Shown: positions 6,701 through 15,789 of the stretch, piece after piece
Layout of the letters: each line of letters begins with the position of its first letter
Position numbering within the stretch: position 1 is the stretch's first letter
NCBI GenBank assembly: GCA_016743945.1
Contig: JADGFI010000002.1
Coordinates: 266,923-330,922 of the forward strand
Direction: 5' to 3'
Origin: Desulfobacteraceae bacterium
Lineage (GTDB): Bacteria; Desulfobacterota; Desulfobacteria; Desulfobacterales; Desulfobacteraceae
Length of the DNA: 64,000 nucleotides
Notes under the pieces: generated by a model
What the model was told of the DNA's origin: nothing
What the model saw: only the letters and a program-made list of their open reading frames with translations
Databases searched by the model: none
Position numbers and translations under genes: made by a program

Positions 6701-8947
6701 CTAATATTTTTTGCCCAGATAAAAATACAATGCATGGTGGTCACCTTCAGCCCTGCCATAGCCGAGGTATACAGGCCCTAACAATGTATCCAAACCCACA
6801 AATATACTGCCGGCAAAAATCGCATTGTTAAAATTCATCTGGTTTTTATCCTCCCAGACATTACCGGATTCCAGGGTCCCACCGATATAGGTTGGCAACA
6901 GGTTAAAATCACCTATTTTATACAGGTACATTAAACTCAACAGCCCCAGCTGACTGCCGTTTAACTGGTCCTCATTAAATCCGGAAAGATTAAAGAGCCC
7001 GCCCAATCTAAATTTGTTTTGGAGCGGCACATTATCATCCAGGGTGGTGTATAATTTTACACTGGTAATCAATGTATTCTTTTTCCAGCTCATTGCGATC
7101 TGCCCCTTCAGACGGATTTGATCAAAATCATTGTCCGCCCCCAATATGTCATCGGACCTAAGATACTCTACCAAACCGGAATATCCTTTACTGGGAAAAT
7201 ATAAATTATCCAGGGTGTCGGTGAGAAGGGTTGTGTAAATTTCCCCCTGGTCAAAATCATAATCCGGCCAAATAGGCGTACCGACCTTGCGTTTTGCATC
7301 GCCTTTCAGTCTTCTCAAACCAATGCGGGCTTCTCCCCAGGTACCAAATTCTCTACCAACGGCAAGATCACCCCCATATTGAGTCAACCGGTATTCAGCC
7401 AATTCTTCACCGGCATTTGCGTAAAGGTTCATGGTATATTTGTTATATAAAAGTTGGGGGTGAATAAAATAACGGGAATTGTAATCAAGGGGCTGATATA
7501 TTTCCGTGTAAAAACCGGGGGAACTGCCTATCTGAATAGCACTTCGCCATTCACCATTGAGGTGGTTTATTGCTGTTCGTGTATATGAAACAGCCAGGTC
7601 ATAAAAGCTGTCTCCATCTTGATTTCCCCCCATGGAAATTCCTGCCTGGAGATAATTGGGTCCCCAGGTTTTTTCCTCAATGTTGATCACAAGCCCGGTT
7701 CTCCCCTCTTCTTGAATAATGTCGTAGGCAATATTCTCAAAAAGTTCCAGGCCATATATTTTGTCTATATTTGCCTCAAGCTTTTCCACATTTAAAGGAG
7801 CACCTTCCACAATTTTCAGGCGGGCATAAAATACCTGGTCATTGAGTTTTGATTTATTGTTAAGCCTTATAAAATCAATCACAGGGAGTTGGGGATCTCT
7901 TTTGGCAAGACGTTGGTGTTGGGCTGCCAGGTAGTTAGCATAAACTGTTTTTGAAACCGATAACCGTGAAAGAGCTTGTTTACTTTGTTCTGCTGCTGCA
8001 ACACCCTTGGGAATTGCTTCACCTGCCAGGTTAAATGATGAAGTGGTAATCTCCCCAAGGTCGGGGACAATAAACACATCCTTTGCCGTAAGGGTGGCAA
8101 TTTGCTCTTCCGTATTTCTCCGTGTCAAGATTCCAGTCAATTGCTGGGTAATACCCAGGGCAGAACTCAAGTCTTCTCGTTGGAGCAGGGGGGTGCTGAT
8201 GTCAATTGCAATGACAATATCAGCCCCCATTTCCCGAACAACGTCAATGGGCAGATTATTACTCACTCCGCCGTCAACCAGAATTTTACCATCGATTTCA
8301 ACCGTGGCAAAAACAGCCGGGATGTTCATACTGGCTCGCATGGCCATGGCCAGATCTCCTGAACCCAGAACCACCGCCTTCCCGGTTACAATATCCGTTG
8401 CTACCGCCCGAAAGGGAATTCTGAAATCATCAAAATTATCGACCCGGCTGGTCGGCATAACCAGTTCCTTGAGAAGCAGATCTATGTTCTGGCCCTGCTG
8501 AAGACCTGATGGGAGTTTTATTTTAAGGTCGTCACTGAGCCCTGGTTTACTTTTTACCAGATAACTTCTGTCATCTGTTTTGCGGCGAAAAGATCGATCG
8601 CTTCTGGGAATATTATCTTGAAGAGCTGCATCCCAATCTATGCTTGTTACGACCCCTTCAATCTCAGCCGTTGTCATCCCGGAAGCATATAACCCGCCAA
8701 TAATAGACCCCATACTGGTTCCGACCACATAGTCAATGGGGATGTACATTTTTTCAAGTACCTTTAGCACCCCGATATGGGCAGCCCCCCGGGCACCGCC
8801 GCCACTTAAAACGACACCGATTTTAGGACGTTTTTTTTCCTCAACATCAGATGCATGGGCAACCCATGCCGACCCCGCCAGCAAGGCAATAAAGATACCA
8901 ATGAAGAGAATTATGCTGTTGGGTCTCCTGCTCATAGTTTTTTTCAT
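6701..8947 (-). CDS. Patatin-like phospholipase fused to BamA/Omp85 barrel (PlpD-type)
   Basis: 748 residues. A signal peptide (about 1-32, hydrophobic FIGIFIALLAGSAWVAHA) is followed by a patatin domain at about 40-240, with the oxyanion GGGARGAAHIGVL, the nucleophile elbow GTSMGSIIGG and the catalytic Asp in VDGGVSNNLP. A POTRA-like segment follows at about 350-420, then a C-terminal beta-barrel ending in an aromatic strand (HALYFYLGKKY). This is the architecture of type Vd autotransporters such as PlpD, where the barrel exports the lipase. A secreted or outer-membrane-anchored phospholipase A is predicted. It follows the DHH gene by 19 bases and may share its transcript. Confidence 0.92.
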   Translation of the reverse strand: MKKTMSRRPNSIILFIGIFIALLAGSAWVAHASDVEEKKRPKIGVVLSGGGARGAAHIGVLKVLEKMYIPIDYVVGTSMGSIIGGLYASGMTTAEIEGVVTSIDWDAALQDNIPRSDRSFRRKTDDRSYLVKSKPGLSDDLKIKLPSGLQQGQNIDLLLKELVMPTSRVDNFDDFRIPFRAVATDIVTGKAVVLGSGDLAMAMRASMNIPAVFATVEIDGKILVDGGVSNNLPIDVVREMGADIVIAIDISTPLLQREDLSSALGITQQLTGILTRRNTEEQIATLTAKDVFIVPDLGEITTSSFNLAGEAIPKGVAAAEQSKQALSRLSVSKTVYANYLAAQHQRLAKRDPQLPVIDFIRLNNKSKLNDQVFYARLKIVEGAPLNVEKLEANIDKIYGLELFENIAYDIIQEEGRTGLVINIEEKTWGPNYLQAGISMGGNQDGDSFYDLAVSYTRTAINHLNGEWRSAIQIGSSPGFYTEIYQPLDYNSRYFIHPQLLYNKYTMNLYANAGEELAEYRLTQYGGDLAVGREFGTWGEARIGLRRLKGDAKRKVGTPIWPDYDFDQGEIYTTLLTDTLDNLYFPSKGYSGLVEYLRSDDILGADNDFDQIRLKGQIAMSWKKNTLITSVKLYTTLDDNVPLQNKFRLGGLFNLSGFNEDQLNGSQLGLLSLMYLYKIGDFNLLPTYIGGTLESGNVWEDKNQMNFNNAIFAGSIFVGLDTLLGPVYLGYGRAEGDHHALYFYLGKKY

Positions 8948-8966
8948 GGATTCTAAGCTCCAAAAA

Positions 8967-9956
8967 TTATTCTATTTTCTTCCCCGCTGTTTTTTCAATT
9001 CGGCAAACAATCCAGTCAGCCAGCGATTTTTGACTCACTCCCTTGATCTCCTTCCGGACAAGTTTCAGGGAAAGTTCGGCCCGGGCCATGGTCTTTTTCC
9101 CCCCGGCGGAACCAAATTTCCCAAAAGCATCCTTGGCGGTATTTCCGGCTCCTTTTCTCAATCCGTCATTGCGCAGAATAATGATCAGTTCCCTTCCCAT
9201 GACCCCGGAGATGATGCTCCAATTGACCCGGGCAACGTTCAAGAAAAAATCTGCCACCACCACCAGCTCATCTGGTTTGGAAATAATTCCGGCATGGAAA
9301 AAGGCCCGGTTGTTGACAACCCTTCTTTTTTTAATGGCAAGGCCTAAAAAATCCATATTATTCTCGGTTATCAATGCCCGCTCCACCTTTGTAACGATAT
9401 TCATGTCTGCAAACCGATACAAATACTGGAATGCCCGGATATCTCTGAGATTTGCCTGACGGGTAAAATCGGCGGTATCGGTTTTAATGCCCAGCATCAG
9501 GGCGGCGGCAAGTTTTGCCGATGGCTTTATTTTCAAGGTTTTTAAATATTCGGTCATGAGGGAGGAACAGGCTCCGTACCCGGGCCTAATATCTGCATAG
9601 GCGGCCTTGTCACAGGACAGGGGATGATGATCAATAATAACATCATAGGTAAAGGGGGAAAACGCCTCGTTGTGATCCGGCTGGGAATCCACCACCACAA
9701 ACCGCTGAAACGTCTCTTTTTTTATGGATTCCAAAGGGATAAGGCCGGACTCGGTATACTCAATCATGGCCAGATTATCCGGTCGACTGATCCTGTTAAA
9801 ATGGGCAATGGTAACCTCTGCAACCTTTCTCCAGAGGATTCGTTTGATTGCCATGGCAGAGGCGATGGCATCGGGATCTGCATTGATCACCACCAATACC
9901 CGGTCCCCCTTGGCAAACCGGGCGGAAAACGTTTTTATTCTTTCTATATTTCTCAT
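8967..9956 (-). CDS. DHH-family phosphoesterase (NrnA-like)
   Basis: 329 residues. DHH motifs are NADPDAIASA near residue 25 (DxD metal site), VVVDSQPDH near 88 and the signature DHHPLS near 110. A C-terminal DHHA1-like nucleotide-binding region follows, with GKFGSAGGKKTMARAEL containing the GG(H)-type loop. Family members are Mn-dependent oligoribonucleases or pAp phosphatases. The third residue of the C-terminal GGH motif appears as GGK here. The gene overlaps the preceding membrane-protein gene by 4 bases, so the two are probably translationally coupled. Confidence 0.85.
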   Translation of the reverse strand: MRNIERIKTFSARFAKGDRVLVVINADPDAIASAMAIKRILWRKVAEVTIAHFNRISRPDNLAMIEYTESGLIPLESIKKETFQRFVVVDSQPDHNEAFSPFTYDVIIDHHPLSCDKAAYADIRPGYGACSSLMTEYLKTLKIKPSAKLAAALMLGIKTDTADFTRQANLRDIRAFQYLYRFADMNIVTKVERALITENNMDFLGLAIKKRRVVNNRAFFHAGIISKPDELVVVADFFLNVARVNWSIISGVMGRELIIILRNDGLRKGAGNTAKDAFGKFGSAGGKKTMARAELSLKLVRKEIKGVSQKSLADWIVCRIEKTAGKKIE

Positions 9957-11068
9957 TTACTTTCCGCCCCGGGGAATCTTTCCCCGTGGTTGCTGCTGAA
10001 GAACAGGGTAATGGTAATAAAGGCGTATCCGATAATGGCCAACAGGGCGAACCCACCGTAAAAGACCCCCAGGGGGGCCAGGACAATGGCAGTTAACCAA
10101 TGGATAAAAATAACCGTGGGGGAATGAAGCTTGATGGGAAAATCATCAAACCGGCAAATCACGGACAAACCGCAAAGATTCCAGCCGTAAAGGGAGGCAA
10201 AGACATGCATGTGAAGCAACCATTTTATTCGTTCCGGATCATAGTCGTCTCCCATCTGATAAAAAATATAGAGGATACCGGAAATGGCCGTGAAAATCAA
10301 AAACCCGATACCCGAGGTTAAAAAAAGCTTTTGCTGCATCTTGTCGGCAAAGGTTGAGTACAGGTAAAATACCGTGACAACGGCTATAAAAAGGGCAGTT
10401 GTCACAAATATCTGGGGAATAAAGCGTTCAAACAAGATAAAGACAAAAAAGATGATCACCCCCAGGGTAATGGTCCAGAAACACGCTTCCATAACAACTT
10501 TTCGACCGGCCCCTTCAATCTTTTTCAGCATTGAAAAAACAAGGGAAAGGGTAATCAGGGACAAGGGAAAAGAAAACCCCAGAAAAAAGGTGTTTAGGGT
10601 CAATTTTTCCATGGTCACCCATTTGAAATATTCATTGTTCAAAATCACCAGGGATGCCATGACAATGCCCGTGGAAAGGCAGAGCAAAGAGGCCTGGTGA
10701 AATTTGTCGGACACACTGACTTTTTTTTGAAAAAACTGAATGGGGAACAAAGAAAAATTTTCAATCCTCACCTTTTCCACCAATATATACAGGCCCACAG
10801 AAACAAGTATGGTGAGAGGATAGAGCAAAAAGAAAGCGGAAAATGCATAGATAAGGGAAAAAAGAAAAAACAGCCGCACGGTTTTGGAAACCCTTGCCTG
10901 TCCCTGGGTATAATACAACAAAATAGAGCCGCCGGTGCATAGATTAAACAAAAAGATATGAAGCCGTTCAAAACTATAATTTTCGACGGGGAAATATATA
11001 TTAATGAAACCGAATGCCAGGGCTGTAATCATCAGAAAAGAGAACAAGGCTTTTAATTTGTTATTCAT
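9953..11068 (-). CDS. Polytopic membrane protein of unknown function
   Basis: 371 residues with about ten to twelve hydrophobic segments (for example LKALFSFLMITALAFGF at the N-terminus and LLAIIGYAFITITLFF near the end). I do not recognise the family. Histidines occur in WLLHMHVFASLYGWN near residue 280 and in FIHWLTAIVL near 330, both at helix positions that could bind metal or haem, but this is only a suggestion. Its stop overlaps the DHH phosphoesterase start (ATGA), so the two are coupled. A role linked to a phosphoesterase is possible but not shown. Confidence 0.7.
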   Translation of the reverse strand: MNNKLKALFSFLMITALAFGFINIYFPVENYSFERLHIFLFNLCTGGSILLYYTQGQARVSKTVRLFFLFSLIYAFSAFFLLYPLTILVSVGLYILVEKVRIENFSLFPIQFFQKKVSVSDKFHQASLLCLSTGIVMASLVILNNEYFKWVTMEKLTLNTFFLGFSFPLSLITLSLVFSMLKKIEGAGRKVVMEACFWTITLGVIIFFVFILFERFIPQIFVTTALFIAVVTVFYLYSTFADKMQQKLFLTSGIGFLIFTAISGILYIFYQMGDDYDPERIKWLLHMHVFASLYGWNLCGLSVICRFDDFPIKLHSPTVIFIHWLTAIVLAPLGVFYGGFALLAIIGYAFITITLFFSSNHGERFPGAESK

Positions 11069-11142
11069 TGGGGAATCCGTTTTAAGTTATCGGTTATAAA
11101 CTATCGGGCTGATGCTCTCGCGCGTATTGGATTATGTTTGCG

Positions 11143-12516
11143 TCACTTTCCCAGCATATCTTTCAATGCCGGAACCAACTCATTATGTTCAAAAACAAAA
11201 CCGTTTTTTAATAATTTTTCAGGGACCACCCGGGCAGAGGTCAAAAGGGTCTCTTTGCCCATGCTTCCCCACAACCCAATGGCCATCCACCGGGGAAGAA
11301 CAAAAAAGGCCGGGCGTGAAAAGACCCGGCCAAGGGCCCGGGTAAATTCTTTATTGGTAACGGGATGGGGAGCTGTCAGGTTGACCGGACCTTGAATGGC
11401 CTTATTTTCCAAGATATGGAGGATACCGGAAAGCGCATCATCCATACTGATCCAGCTCATGTACTGACTTCCATGGGACAGCCGGGTGCCAAGCCCCAAG
11501 GAAAAAGGCAGCATCATTCGGGCAAGAGCCCCCCCGGCCGGGGTAAGGACCACCCCAATGCGCAGTTGAACCGTCCGAATCTTCGCAGATTCCGCCTTTA
11601 AAGAGGCTATCTCCCATTGGTCACATACCGAAGAAATAAACGAGTCTCCCCTTGTATCCTTTTCCGTGAGTACCCGATCTTGTCCCTCTCCATACAACCC
11701 AATGGCAGAAGCGGAAATAAAGATGGCGGGCGGTTTGGTCATTTCACTCATTTTTTGTGCCAACAGCGTGGTGGGGGATACCCGGGAATCAAGGATCAAT
11801 TGTTTCCGATCCTTTGTCCATTTGCCCCGGGAGATATCCACCCCATTCAAATTGATCACCGCATCAATGGGCCCTGCTTTTTCCATATCTAAAATATCAT
11901 TGTAGGGATCCCAATAAAGTTCATCTTCGGCCAGGTTTGACGGATCTCGGACCAGACGGATCACCTCGTGGCCGCAGGTACGCAGAAAAGGCACCAGAAT
12001 CGAACCAATGGTGCCGGTGGCACCGGAAATAAGGATTCGTTGTTTTTTAACTTTGTCTGCCCTTTGTTCCAGGTCATGTTTCAATACCCGATGGCGGTAG
12101 TCAAAGACCCTTGCCAATTGCCTTTTGGCATGGCCGTAAAAGGGAAGACTTAAAACCCCCAGGGGCAGTTTATACGCCACCTGGTCCTCCATAATGGCCC
12201 TATTTTTACCCTGGGTATGGAATAAATGGGTATGGACCCATTTGCCAAAGGGCCCTTTTGTCTGGTGATCCTGAAAAAGGACATTTTCCTGGTAGGCGAT
12301 ATGTTCGGCTTTCCAGATCATGGGAATTTTAAAAAGGCTCATCTGAAACCAAACCTGAACCCCTTTATCGATGCCATTGCCCCTGCGGCAAATCAATTTA
12401 AGGGGTGCCCAGGGCGGTGTTAGCCTCAAGATAGCGCCGTTCCTGGCATGCCAGGCAAACAATTGTTCAACCGGCACATTAATGGTGGTTTTTTTTATAA
12501 ATATCCGGTCTTTCAT
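11143..12516 (-). CDS. TIGR01777 NAD(P)-dependent epimerase with N-terminal SRPBCC domain
   Basis: 457 residues. Residues about 1-145 resemble a START/SRPBCC ligand-binding domain (cyclase/coenzyme Q-binding type, FIKKTTINVPVEQLFAWHA). Residues about 160-457 are a TIGR01777 short-chain epimerase (YfcH/SulA-like), with the dinucleotide loop ISGATGTIGSILV, INLNGVDISRGKWT and FISASAIGLYGEG containing the usual YG active-site segment. The fusion is known in the family; substrate unknown. A second, broken TIGR01777 gene without the SRPBCC part lies at 25759-26182. The gene is divergent from the rubredoxin-ROO operon. Confidence 0.9.
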   Translation of the reverse strand: MKDRIFIKKTTINVPVEQLFAWHARNGAILRLTPPWAPLKLICRRGNGIDKGVQVWFQMSLFKIPMIWKAEHIAYQENVLFQDHQTKGPFGKWVHTHLFHTQGKNRAIMEDQVAYKLPLGVLSLPFYGHAKRQLARVFDYRHRVLKHDLEQRADKVKKQRILISGATGTIGSILVPFLRTCGHEVIRLVRDPSNLAEDELYWDPYNDILDMEKAGPIDAVINLNGVDISRGKWTKDRKQLILDSRVSPTTLLAQKMSEMTKPPAIFISASAIGLYGEGQDRVLTEKDTRGDSFISSVCDQWEIASLKAESAKIRTVQLRIGVVLTPAGGALARMMLPFSLGLGTRLSHGSQYMSWISMDDALSGILHILENKAIQGPVNLTAPHPVTNKEFTRALGRVFSRPAFFVLPRWMAIGLWGSMGKETLLTSARVVPEKLLKNGFVFEHNELVPALKDMLGK

Positions 12517-12650
12517 GATATCTCTTTTATTAAATCATTCATTGATTTTAAGGATCTTATACTATAATAATACCAATCAAGTTGAAACCTTTTTTTATCA
12601 CCCATCCTAGGCTCTCATTGCAGGCACGGCCTTTGCATCGGTTTTTTATT

Positions 12651-12667
12651 AGTTTTGAATTAAAACT
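12651..12667. promoter_or_regulatory. Inverted repeat AGTTTT-N5-AAAACT upstream of rubredoxin/ROO
   Basis: AGTTTT and AAAACT flank GAATT, 65 bases before the rubredoxin start in the divergent intergenic region. It could be a repressor operator for the oxygen-defence operon. It does not match the Fur or PerR consensus I know. Confidence 0.25.
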
Positions 12668-12731
12668 GGCAATACAATGATTTCGTGTAAGATGGTTTAT
12701 TATTATTTTAACTTTTTTGGAGGATATGATT

Positions 12732-12893
12732 ATGAGTAAATATGAATGCCCCTGCGGATATGTATATGACCCGGCCCAAGGAGACCCTGACAATAGTGTT
12801 GGCCCTGGAACATCATGGGATGACCTTCCTGAAGACTGGGTTTGCCCCCTTTGTGGTGCTGCCCAGGAAGATTTTGAAAAACTGGACGATTAG
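12732..12893 (+). CDS. Rubredoxin with shortened first iron loop (CxC)
   Basis: 53 residues. The C-terminal loop is standard ([11 protein letters not shown]), but the N-terminal loop reads [11 protein letters not shown], so the first two iron ligands are Cys6 and Cys8, spaced CxC instead of the usual CxxC. Otherwise it is typical: [29 protein letters not shown] lies 8-10 bases before the ATG. It is 20 bases upstream of the flavodiiron protein, so it is the expected electron donor of that enzyme (Rd-ROO pair). The missing residue should change the geometry of the Fe(SCys)4 site. Confidence 0.93.
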   Translation: MSKYECPCGYVYDPAQGDPDNSVGPGTSWDDLPEDWVCPLCGAAQEDFEKLDD

Positions 12894-12913
12894 ATTTTTA
12901 AAGAGGTGGTTAC

Positions 12914-14110
12914 ATGTATAAACCCATTGAAATAGCAGATGGGGTATTTTCTGTTGGATGCCGGGACTGGGATATCCGTGATTTCCACGGATATTCAACC
13001 TATGAAGGTACCACGTACAACGCCTTTCTGGTTCTAGGCGAAAAAAATGTTCTCATTGATACGGTTAAGGAGCACTTTGGAGATGAACTGCTGGCCAATA
13101 TCAGCAGAATCATTGACCCGAAGCTCATTGACATTGTCATCAGTAACCATACGGAAATGGACCATTCCGGTGCCATTCCAAAGCTGATGCATAAAATAGG
13201 GGAAGACAAACCCATTTATTGTTCTAAAATGGGGGCCAAAAACCTGGAAGCTCACTTTAATCGAAAATTTAATTTTCAGGTGGTGGGAACCGGAGATACA
13301 CTAAAGATTGGCAACCGGACCTTTTCCTTTCTTGATACAAAAATGCTCCACTGGCCGGACAGCATGTTTACCTATCTTGTCGAAGATGCCATCCTCTTCT
13401 CAAGTGATGCCTTTGGCCAGCACTATGCCGGAGACATGTTTTTTGATGATGAAATCGGCGATGAAATCATGCCCCATGCCCGGAAATACTATGCCAACAT
13501 CCTGAATCATTTTTCCCCCAGGGTCCAGGCATTGCTCAAGGATGTGGCCAAGCTGAACCTGAAGATCGACATGATCTGCCCGGACCACGGGATTCTCTGG
13601 CGGGAAAACCCCTCCAAGATCATTGATGCCTATGACAAATGGTCCAGACAGGAACCAACCCGAAAAGTAGTGGTCCTTTTTGACTCCATGTGGAAAAGTA
13701 CCGCAAAAATGGCCCAGGCCATTACCAGCGGCGTTGAATCCGAAGATGTCAATGTCAGACTGATGAACACCCGAAAATGGCACAGAAGCGATATCATGAC
13801 CGAAGTATTGGATGCCGGTGCCATTGCCGTGGGATCCCCCACATTGAACAATAATATTTTCCCTGTGATTGCCGATGTCATGACTTATATCAAGGGACTT
13901 CGTCCCCAGAACATGCTTGCGGCAGCCTTTGGATCCTATGGCTGGAGCGGTGAAGCCGTTAAAATTTTAAACAAAGATTTTGAAGAAATGAAGCTTACCA
14001 TTATTGATCCGGGTGTTAAAATTCAATATGTCCCTGATGAAGCAGATTTGGAACGCTGTTTTGAATTAGGGATAAAACTGGCAAAAACACTCAAAGAAAA
14101 ATTATCTTAA
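12914..14110 (+). CDS. roo: Flavodiiron rubredoxin:oxygen oxidoreductase
   Basis: 398 residues, full length for an FprA/ROO flavodiiron protein, which reduces oxygen to water (or NO to N2O) with electrons from rubredoxin. The N-terminal metallo-beta-lactamase domain carries His79, Glu81, Asp83 and His84 in SNHTEMDHSG, then MLHWPDSM, LFSSDAFGQH and CPDHGILWRE for the rest of the di-iron ligands. The C-terminal flavodoxin domain (about 250-398) has the FMN loop FDSMWKSTAKMA and GSYGWSGEA. It is directly downstream of the CxC rubredoxin and upstream of a rubrerythrin-like gene, an oxygen-scavenging operon. Confidence 0.96.
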   Translation: MYKPIEIADGVFSVGCRDWDIRDFHGYSTYEGTTYNAFLVLGEKNVLIDTVKEHFGDELLANISRIIDPKLIDIVISNHTEMDHSGAIPKLMHKIGEDKPIYCSKMGAKNLEAHFNRKFNFQVVGTGDTLKIGNRTFSFLDTKMLHWPDSMFTYLVEDAILFSSDAFGQHYAGDMFFDDEIGDEIMPHARKYYANILNHFSPRVQALLKDVAKLNLKIDMICPDHGILWRENPSKIIDAYDKWSRQEPTRKVVVLFDSMWKSTAKMAQAITSGVESEDVNVRLMNTRKWHRSDIMTEVLDAGAIAVGSPTLNNNIFPVIADVMTYIKGLRPQNMLAAAFGSYGWSGEAVKILNKDFEEMKLTIIDPGVKIQYVPDEADLERCFELGIKLAKTLKEKLS

Positions 14111-14135
14111 CGATATAATAAATTCGGAGGGAACA

Positions 14136-14609
14136 ATGGCCAACGAGTTCAATGCAAATGATATCCTGGAAATAGCAAAACAGATTGAAATAAACGGTGC
14201 ACGCTACTACCGTGAAGCCGCCAACAGGGTGGATGAAACGAAACATAAACAATTTCTTGTGGGCCTTGCAGAGATGGAAGATACCCATGAAAAAACCTTT
14301 GCCGCCATGCAAAAAAGTCTTGAAGGCTCAGCAATTTCAACCATGACATATGATCCGGAAAATGAAAGCGCACTTTACTTAAAAGCCCTTGCCGACACCC
14401 GGGTCTTTTTTGAAAAAGATCAGCCGGAAACCACCATGAAAGGAATTCTTGCCGCTGCCATCACAGCGGAAAAAGATTCCATTACCTTTTATCTTGGCAT
14501 GAAAGAACTCATTTCCGAAAAAATGGGCAAATCCAAAATAAATGATATTATCAAAGAAGAAATGAGTCACATACGAATGCTTGCAGGCAAACTTATGGAA
14601 TTTAAATAG
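14136..14609 (+). CDS. Rubrerythrin-like ferritin-family diiron protein
   Basis: 157 residues, a four-helix ferritin-like protein without rubredoxin domain. Metal-binding patterns are EINGARYYREAA near residue 19, EMEDTHEK near 46, ITAEKDSITFY near 110 and EEMSHIRML near 144. The family reduces peroxide or binds metal in the cytoplasm. GGAGGG precedes the ATG, and a strong terminator follows, so it is the last gene of the rubredoxin-ROO operon. Confidence 0.88.
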   Translation: MANEFNANDILEIAKQIEINGARYYREAANRVDETKHKQFLVGLAEMEDTHEKTFAAMQKSLEGSAISTMTYDPENESALYLKALADTRVFFEKDQPETTMKGILAAAITAEKDSITFYLGMKELISEKMGKSKINDIIKEEMSHIRMLAGKLMEFK

Positions 14610-14623
14610 ATTCAATTCAACAT

Positions 14624-14666
14624 AAAAACCCCCACTGTTTCCCAAGGGAAAACAGTGGGGGTTTTT
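14624..14666 (+). terminator. Rho-independent terminator of the rubredoxin-ROO operon
   Basis: AAAAACCCCCACTGTTTTCCC-type arm (20 bases with one bulge position) pairs with the complementary arm around a short AAG loop, ending in GTTTTT. The stem is long and GC-rich, and because it starts with A-run and ends with T-run it can also stop the convergent desulfoferrodoxin transcript. Confidence 0.9.
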
Positions 14667-14693
14667 ATTAACCGAAACTCATTTAAATGAAAA

Positions 14694-15074
14694 TCAGGAC
14701 TTCCAAAGGCCGTGAAGATTACAATAGGCCAATGCCGTCACCTTATCCGATTCGGTTTTAAATGTGGCTTCCGGCGCACTGGTGGGCGTTAGCATCTGCC
14801 GCTGTACACAGTTACCCTCACAACTGACAAGCTCAATCCATTCGATCCAATGATCCGCCGTCATGGGATGGGCCACACTGCCAACTTTGACCAGGTAGCC
14901 GCCATCCACTTTTTCAATAACCGGTATATGCTTTTCCACCGCTGCATCCACTGTATTTTCCACCAAACGGTCCATTGCCTGTCCACAGCACATAACCGGT
15001 GGTGTCTCGCCATGGAGGACCTGTACGATATTGCCACATTTAGCACATTTGTAAATACCCATCTTTTCTGCCAT
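14694..15074 (-). CDS. dfx: Desulfoferrodoxin (superoxide reductase)
   Basis: 126 residues from ATG 15074; this start is chosen because AAGGAG lies 8 bases upstream, whereas the longer frame from 15083 overlaps that site. The N-terminal desulforedoxin domain binds Fe with CAKCGN and the CC pair in VMCCGQAM. The superoxide-reducing centre has EKHIPV, AHPMTADHWIEW and CNLHGLW supplying the four His and one Cys. It is a two-iron class I superoxide reductase that turns superoxide into peroxide with electrons from rubredoxin. It is convergent with the ROO operon. Confidence 0.96.
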   Translation of the reverse strand: MAEKMGIYKCAKCGNIVQVLHGETPPVMCCGQAMDRLVENTVDAAVEKHIPVIEKVDGGYLVKVGSVAHPMTADHWIEWIELVSCEGNCVQRQMLTPTSAPEATFKTESDKVTALAYCNLHGLWKS

Positions 15075-15146
15075 TGAATTCACTCCTTTTTTTTGGTGTT
15101 TTGTTTGAACAAACTGATAATCGATTTAAAAACAGAGCTAATAATT

Positions 15147-15407
15147 TTATATGTTATTTATAAAAGATTTACCATGAATATCTGAAAAGTTTGCTGTTAG
15201 GATTTTATTCGTCCATTGATTTTTCAATTTTTTTTCATCCTGATTTTTTTCAGCATGGGTGACCTCTTTGAAAAGAGAAGCCATTTGAAAATATATTTCA
15301 TTTTCCGATTTTAATGCCCCGTAATAATTTACAGAGAATACATGAATATCCTTTTCCAATCCTTTCCCACACCTTTTTTTCTTTTTCGGGATATTAAATT
15401 TTGCCAT
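15147..15407 (-). CDS. Small basic protein of unknown function
   Basis: 86 residues, Lys-rich (starting MAKFNIPKKKKRCGKGLEK). AGGAGG lies 7 bases before the ATG, which supports a real gene. Apart from a central SENEIYFQMASLFKEVTHAE stretch that could be helical, nothing is recognised. It lies upstream of desulfoferrodoxin on the same strand (72-base gap) and might be co-transcribed with it. Confidence 0.6.
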   Translation of the reverse strand: MAKFNIPKKKKRCGKGLEKDIHVFSVNYYGALKSENEIYFQMASLFKEVTHAEKNQDEKKLKNQWTNKILTANFSDIHGKSFINNI

Positions 15408-15789
15408 GTAAATTCCTCCTGAAGTATCTGTCGCAAGGTTATGATTTTACACTAGGTTTTTAGCAAGCATCATACCAAACAGGGCTATTTTTTCTTATTT
15501 TTTTAAAAATAACGAAACGAATATGGGTTCACAGGTCTCGTTCGGATATAAGTGCCAGACAAAGGACTCCCTTGAATACAGATCTGTCTCAGACAATCGT
15601 ACCACTGCCCCATTTGTCCAGTACAAATATGTCCCAGTACAAAGATATCGTAAAGAATAAGTGAAAAGAATAGGGAATAATAAACATTATCAAAATCACG
15701 ACAAAAAAATCAAGGCTTAATTTTTTTGTCGTGATACGCCACGAAAATGCCAAACCAATTGTGGTTGATTGAGCTGATACAAATTAATC
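15408..15789. other. Intergenic region with no gene
   Basis: About 380 bases without a convincing open frame. It contains near-repeats of CCAGTACAAA around 15618-15643, the 41-base inverted repeat at 15695-15735, and probably the promoter of the small basic gene. Confidence 0.5.
15695..15735. repeat. Perfect 16-bp inverted repeat with 9-base loop
   Basis: ATCACGACAAAAAAAT and ATTTTTTTGTCGTGAT are exact reverse complements around CAAGGCTTA. It sits 54 bases downstream of the rhodanese-rubrerythrin stop on the minus strand. The T-run is inside the stem rather than after it, so it is unlike a classical terminator. It may be a protein-binding palindrome or a bidirectional terminator. Confidence 0.8.

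Noticed and set aside
15610..15660. CCAGTACAAA near-repeats as a riboswitch or CRISPR remnant
   Set aside because: Only two imperfect copies and no supporting structure.
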